DNA of 64,000 bases from the NCBI RefSeq assembly GCF_918814575.1, contig NZ_CAKKNS010000002.1, forward strand, positions 1 to 64,000. Reading direction: 5' to 3'. Source of the DNA: Periweissella fabaria (GTDB lineage: Bacteria > Bacillota > Bacilli > Lactobacillales > Lactobacillaceae). Of this stretch, positions 63,638-64,000 are shown one piece after another. The number at the start of each line of letters is the position of its first letter. The first letter of the stretch is position 1. Under the pieces are notes generated by a model, which was not told the origin of the DNA, ran no database searches, and saw nothing but the letters and a program-made list of their open reading frames with translations. A program made the translations under genes and the position numbers.

Positions 63638-64000
63638 TTGGCTAAAGAACATTATGAACGCACAAAACCACACGTTAACATCGGTACTATCGGACACGTT
63701 GACCACGGTAAAACTACTTTAACTGCTGCTATCTCAAAGGTATTGGCTGACAAAGGTTTGGCTAAGCAAGCTGACTTCGCAGCTATCGATGCTGCTCCAG
63801 AAGAACGTGAACGTGGTATCACTATCAACACTGCTCACATCGAATACGAAACTGAAGCACGTCACTACGCTCACATCGATGCCCCTGGACACGCCGATTA
63901 CGTTAAGAACATGATCACTGGTGCTGCACAAATGGATGGTGCCATCCTTGTTGTTGCCGCAACTGATGGTCCTATGCCACAAACTCGTGAACACATTCTT
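63638..64000 (+). CDS. tuf: Elongation factor Tu (5' part, cut by window end)
   Basis: EF-Tu brings aminoacyl-tRNA to the ribosome as a GTP complex. The 121 visible residues include the P-loop GHVDHGKTT (about 19-27), the switch I region [12 protein letters not shown] and the G3 motif [11 protein letters not shown]. Codon use is strongly biased, as in highly expressed genes (gaa, cgt, gct, aac, atc). The start is TTG 63638, 9 bases after a perfect aggagg; no in-frame ATG lies upstream before it. The gene runs past the window. Confidence 0.97.
   Translation, partial: MAKEHYERTKPHVNIGTIGHVDHGKTTLTAAISKVLADKGLAKQADFAAIDAAPEERERGITINTAHIEYETEARHYAHIDAPGHADYVKNMITGAAQMDGAILVVAATDGPMPQTREHIL

Overview
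The window is 64 kb of AT-rich (roughly 38-40% GC by eye) chromosome from a lactic acid bacterium (Firmicutes, Lactobacillales). The evidence is the gene content: a DUF3042 protein, a mannose PTS with a DUF956 companion, a YisL-type DUF1516 protein, T-box leaders on ileS, argS and pheS, an HrcA/CIRCE heat-shock operon, GlnR-GlnA, and a degenerate RNase J2. Strong AGGAGG-type ribosome sites and frequent TTG/GTG starts fit this. Gluconokinase and general protein similarity are compatible with the heterofermentative Leuconostoc/Weissella branch, but genus cannot be fixed by eye. Nearly all genes lie on the + strand. I see no insertion sequence, prophage, CRISPR array or plasmid gene: this is core chromosome.

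Layout. 1-0.35 kb: tRNA-Glu, tRNA-Ser, initiator tRNA-Met and a terminator. 0.4-5.6 kb: ypmB-like gene, asnS, dnaD, then a convergent M3-peptidase-like gene whose zinc site is destroyed, and a GNAT acetyltransferase. 5.6-10.5 kb: hrcA-grpE-dnaK-dnaJ behind a promoter and CIRCE. 10.5-13.5 kb: two amino-acid transporters, the first preceded by a large nested palindrome. 13.6-16.3 kb: fthC, rhomboid protease, yqgQ, and an MDR oxidoreductase. 16.3-20.8 kb: mannose PTS (IIAB, IIC, IID) with a CcpA-type site over its promoter, then manO and an M24 peptidase. 21-25.7 kb: rel, dtd, uvrC. 25.7-29.4 kb: ftsW-like gene, ylbG, rsmD, coaD, sepM/ylbL. 29.5-34.5 kb: division cluster ftsA-ftsZ-sepF-yggT-ylmH-divIVA. 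34.5-37.7 kb: T-box and ileS. 37.7-41.8 kb: tRNA-Arg, DUF3042 gene, GDPD, miaA, glnR-glnA. 41.9-49.3 kb: obgE, yisL, DUF2187 gene, tRNA-Gly, T-box-argS, argR, class A PBP, yheA-like gene. 49.5-55.4 kb: LysM-NlpC/P60 wall hydrolase, yidC, rRNA methyltransferase, gluconokinase, HD protein, HxlR regulator. 55.4-64 kb: T-box-pheST, mltG, rnjB, a repeat-like protein of unknown role, and the start of tuf.

The genes fall into a few working groups: translation (four aminoacyl-tRNA synthetases, tRNAs, miaA, dtd, EF-Tu, rsmD, rRNA methyltransferase), division and wall growth (ftsW, ftsA, ftsZ, sepF, divIVA, mltG, PBP1A, NlpC/P60, sepM), protein quality control and stress (HrcA regulon, rel, uvrC), and nutrient uptake under carbon or nitrogen control (PTS-cre, GlnR box). 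The most unusual items are the inactivated M3 peptidase homologue (3250-4863), a small well-formed reading frame inside the pheS T-box leader, a cysteine-free IleS that has lost its C-terminal zinc motif, a tRNA-Gly(CCC) with C at position 55, and the nested palindrome upstream of the amino-acid permease. No large undescribed multi-gene system is apparent.
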